A stretch of 64,000 bases of DNA from NCBI GenBank assembly GCA_965228775.1, contig OZ245840.1:310001-374000 (forward strand). The letters run 5' to 3'. The notes under the pieces were generated by a model. The model made no database searches, was not told the origin of the DNA, and saw only the letters and a program-made list of their open reading frames with translations. Source of the DNA: JANQMY01 sp965228775. GTDB lineage: Bacteria > Pseudomonadota > Alphaproteobacteria > JANQMY01. Positions 27,854-36,789 of the stretch are shown here, in pieces. Positions within the stretch are counted from its first letter, which is position 1. Each line of letters opens with the position of its first letter. The position numbers and the translations under genes are program-made.

Positions 27854-29386
27854 TTAGGCGCGCAATTCTGGGCTTTCCAGAACGTCTGGCAGCGCCCAGG
27901 GCAGATCCTCTGCGATAAGGCCATGCCCCAAATGTTGCCCGCACGCACCGTGCAGCCAAACACCAGCGCACGCCGCCTCCCAAGGTGGCATGTTTTGGGC
28001 CAGAAGCCCCGTAATGATGCCGGCAAGCACATCACCTGATCCGGCTGTCGCCAAGCTGGCAGGCGCATTGGCGTTAATTGCTGCCCTGCCATCGTGACAA
28101 GCGATCACCGTGTCAGGGCCTTTGAGAACCACCGTCCCCCCTAACCGCTCAGCGGCCCGCCGGGCAGCAGCGACTCTGCCATCCTCCAAACCCTTTAGAT
28201 CCGGAAACAGCCGCCCAAACTCACCCATATGCGGGGTTATCACTGTATTGGTCCCCGCCCTTTCGAAAAGTTGCCCAGGACCATCAACGAATGCTGTAAG
28301 CGCGTCCGCATCCAACAAGGCGGCCCGGCCAAAATCCAACAAAGTGAGAACATAGTCTTTGGTAACACCAGCCAGCCCAAAACCAGGTCCAATGGCGATA
28401 GCGTTATTCCGGTCATCCGCCAAAAGTTTCTGAACTGTTTCGACCTGATCGACTTCCATGGTCATCACGCTCGTCAGTTGGGCGGATAATTCGCCCAGCG
28501 CCGCAAAAGGCGCAGCGACGGTCACAAGACCGGCCCCTGCTCTCAGGGCCGCCACAGCGGCCAATCGCGCCGCCCCTGTTTTGCCGGGTCCTCCGCTGAA
28601 AACCACCGCATGGCCTTTACTGTACTTATGGTCCTCAGATGCCGATCGTCTAAAAACCGAACGCCACAAATCTGGGCAATTGTGAAATGTTTGGATGCCC
28701 AATGACGGGGTCGCGTCCTCGGAAATCCCGATATCGGCGCAGTCAACCGGGCCACAGCGATCTCTCCCGGGCATCAAGAGGTGACCCGGTTTCATCCGGT
28801 GAAAGGTAACCGTCCGGTCAGCCTTCACCGCAACACCCTTCACAGCCCCCGTATTGCCATCGACCCCGCTTGGCACATCGACAGAAACCACCGTGCACTG
28901 ACTTTTGTCATTAACAGCGCCAATGATGTCACCGAGCGGACCGTCAATGGGCCGCGCAAGGCCGGCACCGAACAACGCATCGATGATAAGATCTGCCTCT
29001 CCAATTGAGGCCATAGTGAGAGGCTCAATTGACGCCTCCGGCATTTCAAGCCACTGTTCCGCCGCCCATTTGGCGTCGCCTTCAAGAGCGGAGACATCCC
29101 CCAGTAATGCGACCCTTAAGTCAAAAGGATACCGCCATCCGGCTTCATTTCTTTCAGAAAGAGCGCGGGCGGCAATAAAACCATCACCGCCATTATTGCC
29201 GGGCCCGCATAGTACGAGAATGCGGCCACCGGCACACAGATCCGCAGCTACATTTGCAACGGCCCGCCCGGCGCGGTCCATCAATACGGTTCCGGGCACG
29301 CCCCCATCTATGGTGAGAGCATCTGCCTTATACATCTGCTCTACGGAATAAAGCTCCAATGCTTTTCGAGGGCGTCCTTCACTCAT
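27854..29386 (-). CDS. nnr: Bifunctional NAD(P)H-hydrate epimerase / ADP-dependent dehydratase
   Basis: 510 residues. The N-terminal epimerase domain (to about 215) has LCGPGNNGGDGFIAARAL and later VSVDVPSGVDGNTG. The C-terminal ribokinase-like domain has GGPGKTGAARLAAVAALRAGAGLVTVA and the nucleotide-binding NAPASLATAGSGDVLAGIITG. The two activities repair NADH and NADPH damaged by hydration. It is followed upstream in the same direction by a phosphatase gene with an 8-base gap. The fused architecture is the usual bacterial one. Confidence 0.95.
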   Translation of the reverse strand: MSEGRPRKALELYSVEQMYKADALTIDGGVPGTVLMDRAGRAVANVAADLCAGGRILVLCGPGNNGGDGFIAARALSERNEAGWRYPFDLRVALLGDVSALEGDAKWAAEQWLEMPEASIEPLTMASIGEADLIIDALFGAGLARPIDGPLGDIIGAVNDKSQCTVVSVDVPSGVDGNTGAVKGVAVKADRTVTFHRMKPGHLLMPGRDRCGPVDCADIGISEDATPSLGIQTFHNCPDLWRSVFRRSASEDHKYSKGHAVVFSGGPGKTGAARLAAVAALRAGAGLVTVAAPFAALGELSAQLTSVMTMEVDQVETVQKLLADDRNNAIAIGPGFGLAGVTKDYVLTLLDFGRAALLDADALTAFVDGPGQLFERAGTNTVITPHMGEFGRLFPDLKGLEDGRVAAARRAAERLGGTVVLKGPDTVIACHDGRAAINANAPASLATAGSGDVLAGIITGLLAQNMPPWEAACAGVWLHGACGQHLGHGLIAEDLPWALPDVLESPELRA

Positions 29387-29394
29387 ATGGAAAG

Positions 29395-29946
29395 CTATCC
29401 AACCTTCGTTTCGGCCTCTGCCCCCAACTCATTAAGTGATAGCCGCCCTTCCTCTGATTCCAGTATTGTTATGGAGCAATTACCTGGCCGGAAAACGACC
29501 ATGCGGTCGTCGCTTTGAACATGACCAACGATCGCATTGATGGCCACAAAATGCGAAAAAACGACGGTGTCTTCTTGCAAGCGGCTTATCGCACCCACGG
29601 CGTTTTCGCGCCACCGCTCAAGAGCCGGATCGCCAATATCTTGCCAACGTCCGGGCATGATTGAGCGCAACCATTCTGTCCGCTCGCCCAGGTCCTCCGT
29701 AGGGGAAGGAATTTCAGCCACGGCTTCAACAATTTTCGGAGTGGCGCTCCATTCTTCGCACAGCGGCTGTGCCGTCTCGCGACAACGCCGCAAGGGACTC
29801 GATATGACTTGTATGGGACCTTTGGGGGCGAGAATACCGCGAGCCGCTTTTGCTTGAGTTTGCCCAAGATCGCTGAGTCCCGGATCGTGGTCTTGATCGA
29901 AACCAGCCGCCGCCTCCCCATGGCGGACGAGATAAATGCGCGCCAT
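29395..29946 (-). CDS. SixA-like histidine phosphatase family protein
   Basis: 183 residues. The catalytic motif YLVRHGEA is at the N-terminus, and a second Arg lies in SSPLRRCRETAQPL. The later SHFVAINAIVGH supplies the second catalytic His. This makes it a cytosolic member of the phosphoglycerate-mutase-like superfamily. Substrates in this group range from phosphohistidine to small phosphate esters and cannot be told from sequence. It sits between nnr and a thiolase-like gene (2-base gap), so the three are probably one transcript. Confidence 0.85.
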   Translation of the reverse strand: MARIYLVRHGEAAAGFDQDHDPGLSDLGQTQAKAARGILAPKGPIQVISSPLRRCRETAQPLCEEWSATPKIVEAVAEIPSPTEDLGERTEWLRSIMPGRWQDIGDPALERWRENAVGAISRLQEDTVVFSHFVAINAIVGHVQSDDRMVVFRPGNCSITILESEEGRLSLNELGAEAETKVG

Positions 29947-29948
29947 GC

Positions 29949-31496
29949 TTATGCCCCTTCAAATATGAAGCGATTGGTCTTTTCGCCAGGCGCTACGTTA
30001 CCGCGAGCCCCTAGCGGATCATTCGTCATAAGACGGTTGAGAGTTTCCGCATCGTTGTCTGTGTGAGCGATAAAACGGTCCCCGTTCTCAAGCCAGCCAA
30101 CAATGATACCCATGTTGGGCCCATCCCGGCCATGCACGACGGTGTAGGTCTCAACTTTGCCGGTCCCGGAAGGCTCGGTTTCGAAGCGCGGATGTTTCAT
30201 CGCATCGATGTCTTTCTGGTACAAAGCAGGATCCTCGCGTTTCCACTCGCCTTCAAACGGTTCTGTAGAATAGATGCCCATCGAGTGTTTGGTTACGTAC
30301 CAACCGTTCCCGGTAAGCAGTCCGAAGGATTTCGGCTTGGCCCGCAATCGATCCATCATGCTCACAATGGAATGCATGACATAGTTGTTTCCAGCTCCCC
30401 CAAAATAGGGAAGACCGCCCGTTACCGTTAGACCGCGCGGGTCATCCAACGAAACGCCGATCTCCTGTGCACCGATTTCGACCGCAGACGGGAAACAGGA
30501 ATAGAGATCGAAGTGATCCATTTGATCAACCGTCTTCCCAGCCATGTCCAGTGCTTTGCCAGCCAGCGTCCGGATGGCCGGTGAGGAATGAAAGTCGATC
30601 CGGTCTGTAAAATACCAAAGATCATGCGCATCACCGCAACCGTGGAGATAAACCCATTTGGATTCATCGACGCCCAACTCGCGTGCGGTCTTCACATTTG
30701 TCATGACAACCGCCGCCGCCATATCAATGCGGATGATCGCGTTCATATATTTCGTATACGGAAAACCAACATAGCGGTTCGCATCACTAACGGTCGCCAC
30801 TTCTTCCGGCGAGCGGAATTTTGGAAACCATGCATGCGGGTTTTCTTCGGCCACTTTCGAAAACCTGGAAAACAAGCCGCCGATCACTTTCTGATGTTCA
30901 GCAACCGACCGCCCCTCTTTTCCGCGAATGGCATTTTCAAACAGCGGATAGACATTCACCGGAAAGTAAAGCCCATGCGCCTTTTCCTGCGCGTTCGTTC
31001 CGCTGCGATCGTCGCCGATGTGAGTTGGCTCGCCCCCCGGATCATCTCCCCAATCCAGTTGTGCGCCTTCATTGAGGGCGGCAGTCATTGTGGCGAGGTC
31101 TTCAGATCCGCCCAAGATGGCAATATTGGTTTCTCCACTTGCGATTTCTGCTGCCGTTCGATTGACCAACCATTGGGGCGTATTGCCACCCGCTGCCGTG
31201 TAGTATTCGCGTGTCGGGGAGGCGCCTATTGCCTTGGCCACCGTGCGCGGGGCGTTCTTGTATTGGCCGATGGGCAGCCGGCCGACCTCGGAACTGTCCG
31301 CGGTAAAGCGGACAACCGAAATATTATCGGCATTGGAAAGTATTTTCTCGCCGGCACCCGTGTCGTCAGCCGCCATACGGACAGCCTTGATTAGCATCTC
31401 CATGGGCGACTGCGAGGCCTTCCAGTTCTTTTCCTGAGCTGTGCGCTGTGTGAACTGCCCACCCCCGATTAGAATAGGCGTATTGTCGTGCGGCAT
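29949..31496 (-). CDS. Thiolase-like protein (TLP1-type), probably lacking the nucleophilic Cys
   Basis: 515 residues. The thiolase fold is recognised from PILIGGGQFTQR at the start, ILGGSEDLATM, DLYSCFPSAVEIGAQEIG and TGGLPYFGGAGNNYVMHSI. Where thiolases carry the acyl-accepting Cys, this protein reads TAAGGNTPQWLVN. The usual GHP catalytic His motif is replaced by the FGGAGNNY type, followed by LTGNGWYVTKHSMG. About 90 extra C-terminal residues form an added domain, as in thiolase-like protein type 1. It probably binds acyl-CoA or lipids rather than performing standard thiolysis. The gene is co-oriented with the phosphatase and aminotransferase genes. Confidence 0.8.
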   Translation of the reverse strand: MPHDNTPILIGGGQFTQRTAQEKNWKASQSPMEMLIKAVRMAADDTGAGEKILSNADNISVVRFTADSSEVGRLPIGQYKNAPRTVAKAIGASPTREYYTAAGGNTPQWLVNRTAAEIASGETNIAILGGSEDLATMTAALNEGAQLDWGDDPGGEPTHIGDDRSGTNAQEKAHGLYFPVNVYPLFENAIRGKEGRSVAEHQKVIGGLFSRFSKVAEENPHAWFPKFRSPEEVATVSDANRYVGFPYTKYMNAIIRIDMAAAVVMTNVKTARELGVDESKWVYLHGCGDAHDLWYFTDRIDFHSSPAIRTLAGKALDMAGKTVDQMDHFDLYSCFPSAVEIGAQEIGVSLDDPRGLTVTGGLPYFGGAGNNYVMHSIVSMMDRLRAKPKSFGLLTGNGWYVTKHSMGIYSTEPFEGEWKREDPALYQKDIDAMKHPRFETEPSGTGKVETYTVVHGRDGPNMGIIVGWLENGDRFIAHTDNDAETLNRLMTNDPLGARGNVAPGEKTNRFIFEGA

Positions 31497-31514
31497 CTTC
31501 GGAGTTCCCTCGTC

Positions 31515-32684
31515 TCATTTCGCGTTTTGTAAAAAGTAATTCCTCAAGCGATCTACCGCATCGCTCAGTACTTCGGGCTTCTTGCAGAAACAAAACCGCA
31601 AGATCGTGCCGCCGTCGCTGTCTGAGTAGAATGGCCCCATAGGTATCGTCGCCACTTTCGCTTCCGTTGTCAGCCGACGGCAGATCTCATCTGCCGTTAC
31701 CTCTAAGCCGACGGCGCCATAATCCCCTGTTACAAAATATGTTCCCTGGCAGGGCGCCATTTTGAAGCCAATCTCTGACAAGCCATCGCAAATCATGTCG
31801 CGCTTCTTTTGAAGCGTATTGGCCAATTCGTCAAAATAAGAATCCGGCTTGTTAAGACCATGGGCGACCGCGATCTGGAGGTTCGGCGCGGTGGTGTAGG
31901 TGGTGTATTGATGCGCCCGGCTGATACCCTTCATCATCTGCTCAGGGGCCGTCACATAGCCGATCTTCCATCCGGTCAGCGAGAAGGTCTTCCCGGCGGA
32001 TCCAATGCGGGCCGTTCGTTCCCGCATACCTGGAAGGGTCATGATGGGTGTGTGACGCACATCGTCAAAAACTAAATGTTCGTAGACCTCATCGCAGATG
32101 GCATAGGCATCATGGTGAATTGTCAGATCGGCAATGAATGCCAGCTCATCAGCCGAGAAAACTTTGCCCGTAGGATTCATCGGGGAATTGATGACGATCG
32201 CCTTCGTCCTTGGCCCAAAGGCATTGATAAGCTCCTCTTTGGGCAGATCCCAATTGGGCGCAACAAGTTCTACGACCCGTGCGACTGCACCGGCGCGTTC
32301 GATGATCGGGAGATAGCTGTCATAAGCGGGCTCAAGGACGACGACTTCATCACCGGGGTTCAGCAATCCAAAAAAGCAATCTGCTAATGCTTCAGTCGCT
32401 CCAGAAGTCACCATAACCTCGGAAGACCAATCCACCTCCAACCCGTAGAAACGCTGATTGTGCTCGGCCACTGCCTGCCGGAGCTCGGGCACCCCCATCA
32501 TGGGCGGATACTGGTTGTTCCCAGTAAGCAGCGCATTTGCCGCAGCCTCGATAATGTCGGAAGGCCCATCTTCATCCGGAAATCCCTGGCCGAGATTGAT
32601 CGCCCCTTCCTCCGCGGCGAGTGAGGACATTACTGCGAATATGGTTGTTCCCCGGCCACTAAGCCCCTTATTGAGGTCCCTCAT
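31515..32684 (-). CDS. PLP-dependent aminotransferase, class I/II
   Basis: 389 residues, fold type I. The cofactor Lys is in SAGKTFSLTGWKIGYV, the substrate-carboxylate Arg region is near LRFCFCKKPEVL, and NSPMNPTGKVFS carries the conserved Asn. GQGFPDEDGP and NQYPPMMGVPELRQAVAEH are typical of the methionine/kynurenine aminotransferase and cysteine-S-conjugate lyase group (YbdL-like). The exact amino acid cannot be set from sequence. It lies 18 bases upstream of the thiolase-like gene, so it is probably first in that operon, and it diverges from glnB. Confidence 0.88.
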   Translation of the reverse strand: MRDLNKGLSGRGTTIFAVMSSLAAEEGAINLGQGFPDEDGPSDIIEAAANALLTGNNQYPPMMGVPELRQAVAEHNQRFYGLEVDWSSEVMVTSGATEALADCFFGLLNPGDEVVVLEPAYDSYLPIIERAGAVARVVELVAPNWDLPKEELINAFGPRTKAIVINSPMNPTGKVFSADELAFIADLTIHHDAYAICDEVYEHLVFDDVRHTPIMTLPGMRERTARIGSAGKTFSLTGWKIGYVTAPEQMMKGISRAHQYTTYTTAPNLQIAVAHGLNKPDSYFDELANTLQKKRDMICDGLSEIGFKMAPCQGTYFVTGDYGAVGLEVTADEICRRLTTEAKVATIPMGPFYSDSDGGTILRFCFCKKPEVLSDAVDRLRNYFLQNAK

Positions 32685-32852
32685 TTCGGTCTTTCTAGCT
32701 TTGAGCTGCTTTTTTAGGCATCAAATTTATGCACATTTTTTTTGCATTTGGTCTATTTAGTAGGCAACCACAAACACAATTCCTCGCCTAACAATGAGGC
32801 ACAGTCACCAAAACGCTAGGTTTTTGTTGGCATTCGGGACAATTAACCCAGC

Positions 32853-32869
32853 TTGGCACGACCCATGCT
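32853..32869 (+). promoter_or_regulatory. Sigma54 (-24/-12) promoter of glnB-glnA
   Basis: TTGGCACG, four bases, then ATGCT fits the sigma54 consensus closely. The GG at 32855-32856 and the GC at 32867-32868 are exactly 12 bases apart. The start would be near 32880, about 50 bases before glnB. This predicts activation by NtrC under nitrogen limitation. An AT-rich upstream stretch with TGCAC...TTGCA near 32730-32750 could be a degenerate NtrC site, but the match is poor. Confidence 0.8.
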
Positions 32870-32928
32870 ATCAACCTCGCGGCGGGGGTGTGTTTTAAGT
32901 CCAGGCATAGACGGAGATCCAGAGATCG

Positions 32929-33267
32929 ATGAAAAAAATTGAGGCCATCATCAAGCCTTTCAAGTTGGACGAAGTAAAGGAAGCACTTCAGGAAGTTGGG
33001 CTGCAAGGCATCACAGTCACGGAAGCCAAAGGCTTCGGAAGACAAAAGGGTCATACCGAATTGTATCGCGGCGCAGAATATGTGGTGGATTTCCTTCCAA
33101 AGGTGAAGATAGAAATCGTTCTGCAGGACGACGTAGTCGACAGCGCTGTGGAAGCAATCCAACAATCGGCCAAGACGGGCCGAATTGGCGACGGCAAAAT
33201 CTTTATTAGTGGGGTAGAAGAAGTTATTCGAATTAGAACCGGGGAAACGGGCCAAGAAGCGATCTAG
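32929..33267 (+). CDS. glnB: Nitrogen regulatory protein P-II
   Basis: 112 residues, the exact PII length. Tyr51 in the T loop (ELYRGAEYVVDF) is the uridylylation site, and the B and C loops (TGRIGDGKIF, RIRTGETG) bind ATP and 2-oxoglutarate. PII senses nitrogen and carbon status and controls NtrB and glutamine-synthetase adenylylation. It is followed by glnA after 85 bases, the usual alphaproteobacterial pair behind one sigma54 promoter. Confidence 0.97.
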   Translation: MKKIEAIIKPFKLDEVKEALQEVGLQGITVTEAKGFGRQKGHTELYRGAEYVVDFLPKVKIEIVLQDDVVDSAVEAIQQSAKTGRIGDGKIFISGVEEVIRIRTGETGQEAI

Positions 33268-33352
33268 AGAAGCTATCTAGACCTGAGTCCCCAAACACCG
33301 CCTGTACGGGCACATCACACCAATCCAAATCACAATTACAGGAAGCGAGCAA

Positions 33353-34762
33353 ATGGCCAACGCGAAATCTGTGCTGCAAATGATATCTGAAAAGGACGTA
33401 AAGTACGTAGACTTGCGCTTTACCGATCCTCGGGGGAAGTGGCAGCACGTTAGTTTTGACGTCAACATGGTCGACGAAGATTTCTTCGCCGAAGGACAAA
33501 TGTTTGACGGATCGTCGATCTCCGGGTGGAAGGCGATTAACGAATCCGACATGAACCTTATGCCGGACCTAGCCACCGCAGTTATCGATCCTTTTATGGC
33601 CCAACCGACGCTCGCCATCTTCTGCGACGTGCTGGAACCCTCTACCGGCCAGCCTTACAATCGCGACCCACGTTCGACGGCAAAGAAAGCTGAGGCCTAT
33701 TTGCAGTCTACCGGCGTCGGCGACGCAGCGTTCTTCGGCCCAGAAGCTGAGTTCTTCGTTTTTGACGATGTTCGCTTCACGGTTGATCAAAACAAAACCG
33801 GTTTTGAAATCGACTCCGCTGAGGGCCCTTACAACACAGGCACCGAATACGAAATCGGCAATATGGGTCACCGCCCAAAAATGAAGGGTGGCTATTTCCC
33901 GGTTCCTCCGGTCGACAGCGGTCAAGACCTCCGTTCTGAAATGCTGACCGTCATGCGCGAAATGGGTGTGGACACGGAAAAGCATCACCACGAAGTGGCC
34001 CCAAGTCAGCACGAACTCGGAATGAAGTTCGACACGCTGGTATCCGTCGCCGACAAACTGCAGATCTACAAGTATGTGATCCACATGGTCGCAGCGGCAT
34101 ACGGCAAGACAGCAACCTTCATGCCTAAGCCCGTTTACAACGACAACGGCTCGGGTATGCACGTTCACCAGTCGATCTGGAAAGGCGGCAAGCCGACCTT
34201 TGCCGGCTCCGGATATTCGGATCTGTCTGACACCTGCCTCTACTACATCGGCGGCATCATCAAGCACGCACGTACGATTAACGCATTCACCAACTCCACG
34301 ACCAACAGCTACAAGCGTCTGGTTCCTGGTTTTGAAGCACCTGTGCTGCTCGCCTACTCGGCGCGCAACCGTTCTGCTTCTTGCCGGATTCCATTCGCGC
34401 CTAGCGCCAATGGTAAGCGTGTTGAGGTACGGTTCCCTGATGCAGCGTCAAACCCTTACTATGCATTCGCTGCAATGCTCATGGCTGGTCTGGACGGCAT
34501 CGAAAACCAAATCCATCCAGGTGATCCGATGGACAAGGACTTGTATGCCCTTCCGCCGGAAGAGCTGCAGGACGTACCGACCGTATGCGGATCATTACGT
34601 GAGGCGATCGACTCATTGAAAACAGACCGGGCTTTCTTGACGAAAGGCGGCGTATTTACGGACGACCAGCTTGACGCTTACGCTGAGCTCAAGATGGAAG
34701 AAGTTGTTGAGTTTGAAACGACGCCACATCCGGTAGAGTTCAAGAACTACTACAGCGTTTAA
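33353..34762 (+). CDS. glnA: Glutamine synthetase type I
   Basis: 469 residues, the usual GSI-beta length. Motifs include FDGSSISGW, FFGPEAEFFVFD, the metal-binding HHHEVAPSQHELGMKF, and NGSGMHVHQS. Tyr398 in MDKDLYALPPEE is the adenylylation site, so it should be controlled by GlnE and PII. It makes glutamine from glutamate, ammonia and ATP. The ribosome site GGAAGCG lies 7 bases before the ATG, and a strong terminator follows 27 bases after the stop. Confidence 0.98.
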   Translation: MANAKSVLQMISEKDVKYVDLRFTDPRGKWQHVSFDVNMVDEDFFAEGQMFDGSSISGWKAINESDMNLMPDLATAVIDPFMAQPTLAIFCDVLEPSTGQPYNRDPRSTAKKAEAYLQSTGVGDAAFFGPEAEFFVFDDVRFTVDQNKTGFEIDSAEGPYNTGTEYEIGNMGHRPKMKGGYFPVPPVDSGQDLRSEMLTVMREMGVDTEKHHHEVAPSQHELGMKFDTLVSVADKLQIYKYVIHMVAAAYGKTATFMPKPVYNDNGSGMHVHQSIWKGGKPTFAGSGYSDLSDTCLYYIGGIIKHARTINAFTNSTTNSYKRLVPGFEAPVLLAYSARNRSASCRIPFAPSANGKRVEVRFPDAASNPYYAFAAMLMAGLDGIENQIHPGDPMDKDLYALPPEELQDVPTVCGSLREAIDSLKTDRAFLTKGGVFTDDQLDAYAELKMEEVVEFETTPHPVEFKNYYSV

Positions 34763-34789
34763 GAAATCTCCTCTCCAGGAGTATTGTTT

Positions 34790-34821
34790 GGGCTGCCTTT
34801 CGAGGCAGCCCATTTTTATTT
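34790..34821 (+). terminator. Rho-independent terminator of glnA
   Basis: 8-bp stem GGGCTGCC (34790-34797) and GGCAGCCC (34804-34811) with a 6-base loop, followed by ATTTTTATTT. Its 3' flank overlaps the stop codon of the convergent DM13 gene, so it probably separates the two transcripts. Confidence 0.9.
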
Positions 34822-35280
34822 GAGCGTCGCGCCACTCCACAGTTTCGAAAACTGCTGGCAGTGAATGATGATCGACTCGTAATTCGCCAAGTCGGCATCA
34901 CTAGGAATTTCATAGGTTTGCGCACCGCGATTGCTTTGCAGAGGACTGATAAGCAACGCGTCCTCTGTAGCATTGTTGCCATCCAAATCGTCTAGTGATT
35001 TGGGCGACAAGAATAGTTTCAGATCGGGCGCACTCCGTGTTTCGAATTGGTCATCCAGCTTGACGAAAACTTTTCCGTCGGAGCGAATAATGCGCCATGT
35101 GCCTGCTGCTTCGTACCCTTTGGCCGTCCATTGTCCGTTCGAAAGCACATCATTTTCATCAACATCTGCAGGCTGAATAGCATCGGCGACTTCCGCGACC
35201 TTGTCCTCTCGCGTGTATTCAATGACGAATATACCGATGCCGACGATCAATAGGACGATAACAAAAAACCTTGTAAGCAT
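34816..35280 (-). CDS. Membrane-anchored DM13-domain protein
   Basis: 154 residues. A single N-terminal hydrophobic helix (about 4-21) anchors it, followed by an acidic linker. The domain begins at GTWRIIRSDGKVFVKLDDQFETRSAPDLKLFLS and ends YESIIIHCQQFSKLWSGATL, the DM13 pattern with its conserved Cys near the end. DM13 domains are suggested to act in redox or electron transfer, but no experimental role is tied to this type. The gene stands alone, convergent with glnA. Confidence 0.85.
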   Translation of the reverse strand: MLTRFFVIVLLIVGIGIFVIEYTREDKVAEVADAIQPADVDENDVLSNGQWTAKGYEAAGTWRIIRSDGKVFVKLDDQFETRSAPDLKLFLSPKSLDDLDGNNATEDALLISPLQSNRGAQTYEIPSDADLANYESIIIHCQQFSKLWSGATLK

Positions 35281-35376
35281 TGTCTCCCTCCACTATTTCG
35301 TGCATCCCCAATTCGAGATTGCCATAAATATCGTGTCATCACAAAAGCCACGTTTTTGACGCATAAAATTTCGGTG

Positions 35377-36144
35377 AATTTCGGTGACAGTGCATTTATT
35401 ATGTCCCGTGCCCCTCATGTATCTGGATCACGCGGCTTGGGCCCCCGCTTGGCCGACCGCAACACGAGCCCGGTCTTGCGTTCAAGTTTCTTCAAAAAGG
35501 CCTCCCCTCCCAGCGGCCGCCCGATGCTTTCCGCACGGCGTAACGCCATCGACAAGATCTCATCCTCCCCTGCGTCAATAAACGCCGCAAATTTTGGAAA
35601 CCGCTCACGCACCGGCCCTGTATCCGTCACCAACCCCCGCCTCTTGCGGGATAGCTGGTCGTGCACGCTGGACCAAGGCCAATCCGTTGCCTGTTTGACC
35701 AAACCCGCCCGCACCGGATTTAGCGCCACATACCGCAAAGCTGCCGCAAGATGCGCCTCATCCATCGCCACACAGCCGAACCGGCCTTGCCAAAAGTGCC
35801 CCGACCGCTTCAAACGGCGGTGGATGAACCCGGCATAGGCCCGGTGCACTTTGGACAACGCCCGCCGAATGCCGTCGGCATCTTGCGGGGTCAGGATCAA
35901 ATGGACATGGTTCGGCATGAGCACCCAGGCCCAAATGCTCACATGCGCCGCATCACACTGTTCCTTCAAGAGATCCAGATAAAACTGGTAGTCCCCCTCT
36001 TCGAAGAAGGTTTGCGCCCGGCCGTTTCCACGCTGGGTAACGTGATGGGGAATATCGGGAATAACGGTGCGAGCAAGACGGGCCATGCAGAGACACTAGG
36101 GGGCACGGCGCACACTGTCAATTAAATGCACTGTCACCGAAATT
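35377..36144 (-). mobile_element. RAYT unit, copy 1
   Basis: A 768-base unit with terminal inverted repeats of about 22 bases. The left end begins AATTTCGGTGACAGTGCA (35377 on), and the right end is its reverse complement ending at 36144. The left end is preceded by a second overlapping AATTTCGGTGA (35367-35377). The unit contains one transposase gene, and no target duplication is seen. It is near-identical to copies 2 and 3 in this window and has the same orientation. Confidence 0.85.
35415..36086 (-). CDS. REP-associated tyrosine transposase (Y1, HUH)
   Basis: 223 residues. HHVTQRGNGRAQTFF at the N-terminus, the metal-binding HUH motif NHVHLIL (His60, His62) and the catalytic Tyr84 in LSKVHRAYAGF define the TnpA-REP/RAYT family of single-strand DNA transposases. 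ALNPVRAGLV and WPWSSVHD are further family motifs. The C-terminus, ending PRDPDT, is five residues shorter than in the other two copies. It is probably domesticated or slowly mobile, acting on the REP-like ends that flank it. Confidence 0.93.
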   Translation of the reverse strand: MARLARTVIPDIPHHVTQRGNGRAQTFFEEGDYQFYLDLLKEQCDAAHVSIWAWVLMPNHVHLILTPQDADGIRRALSKVHRAYAGFIHRRLKRSGHFWQGRFGCVAMDEAHLAAALRYVALNPVRAGLVKQATDWPWSSVHDQLSRKRRGLVTDTGPVRERFPKFAAFIDAGEDEILSMALRRAESIGRPLGGEAFLKKLERKTGLVLRSAKRGPKPRDPDT

Positions 36145-36225
36145 AACTCACACTTAGCGTTCAGGTAACTTGTAGGATCGGTTTTAGTCGTGCATTGAGT
36201 AACGGCTTGGTTAGTGTTTTGCAGG

Positions 36226-36684
36226 TTAGAAATCGTCAGGATCACTGCTACCAACGGAACTGGGGCCTCCTGTTTTTTTCTCGATAGCATAAAAAGAAGC
36301 AGCGAGAGCGAGCACCCCAGCAAACAGTAGCATCACAGCGTTGTCGTAATAAATTTTTTGATCCAAACGATCATTTAAACATTTCCAAATTGGGTTATCA
36401 CACCCTAAGAGTGAGTTGGAAAACCAGCCCCGAAATAGATAGAAAAACAACTGAATGATCTCAGTCAACCCACCAAGAACCGCCAAAAAATATACCATCG
36501 CTTCTCTGATCGCGTAAAACGGGCGTGCGGTCGTAAACACACTGAATATGACAGCTACAAAAAGCAAAACTATTTCGAAAGGGAAGTTGCGGCCATCGGT
36601 TTGAGACGGCCAATATTCAATGAGCGACAATAAGATCATCAGTAGCACCGATGACCAAACAATGATGTGTGAGACCAAACGCAC
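36226..36684 (-). CDS. Hypothetical four-helix membrane protein
   Basis: 152 residues from the GTG at 36682-36684, which follows GGGGA by 5 bases. A TTG four codons upstream (36696) is the other option. Four hydrophobic stretches are visible at about 4-20, 36-54, 61-85 and 120-138, with a cytosolic tail of polar residues. A loop contains two cysteines (GCDNPIWKC). I do not recognise the family. The DNA looks more AT-rich than the core genome, and the gene is enclosed by two RAYT units, which suggests horizontal origin. It might be an accessory or immunity protein, but nothing proves this. Confidence 0.6.
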   Translation of the reverse strand: MRLVSHIIVWSSVLLMILLSLIEYWPSQTDGRNFPFEIVLLFVAVIFSVFTTARPFYAIREAMVYFLAVLGGLTEIIQLFFYLFRGWFSNSLLGCDNPIWKCLNDRLDQKIYYDNAVMLLFAGVLALAASFYAIEKKTGGPSSVGSSDPDDF

Positions 36685-36789
36685 AGCAATCCCCAAAAAA
36701 CATAGAAAAGTAGAACACTATCAGCGTAGCATCTAAACTATGGCCTACCTGTGAGGGTTTTCAAGAGATTTACTAGTCCGGAAGATTAC

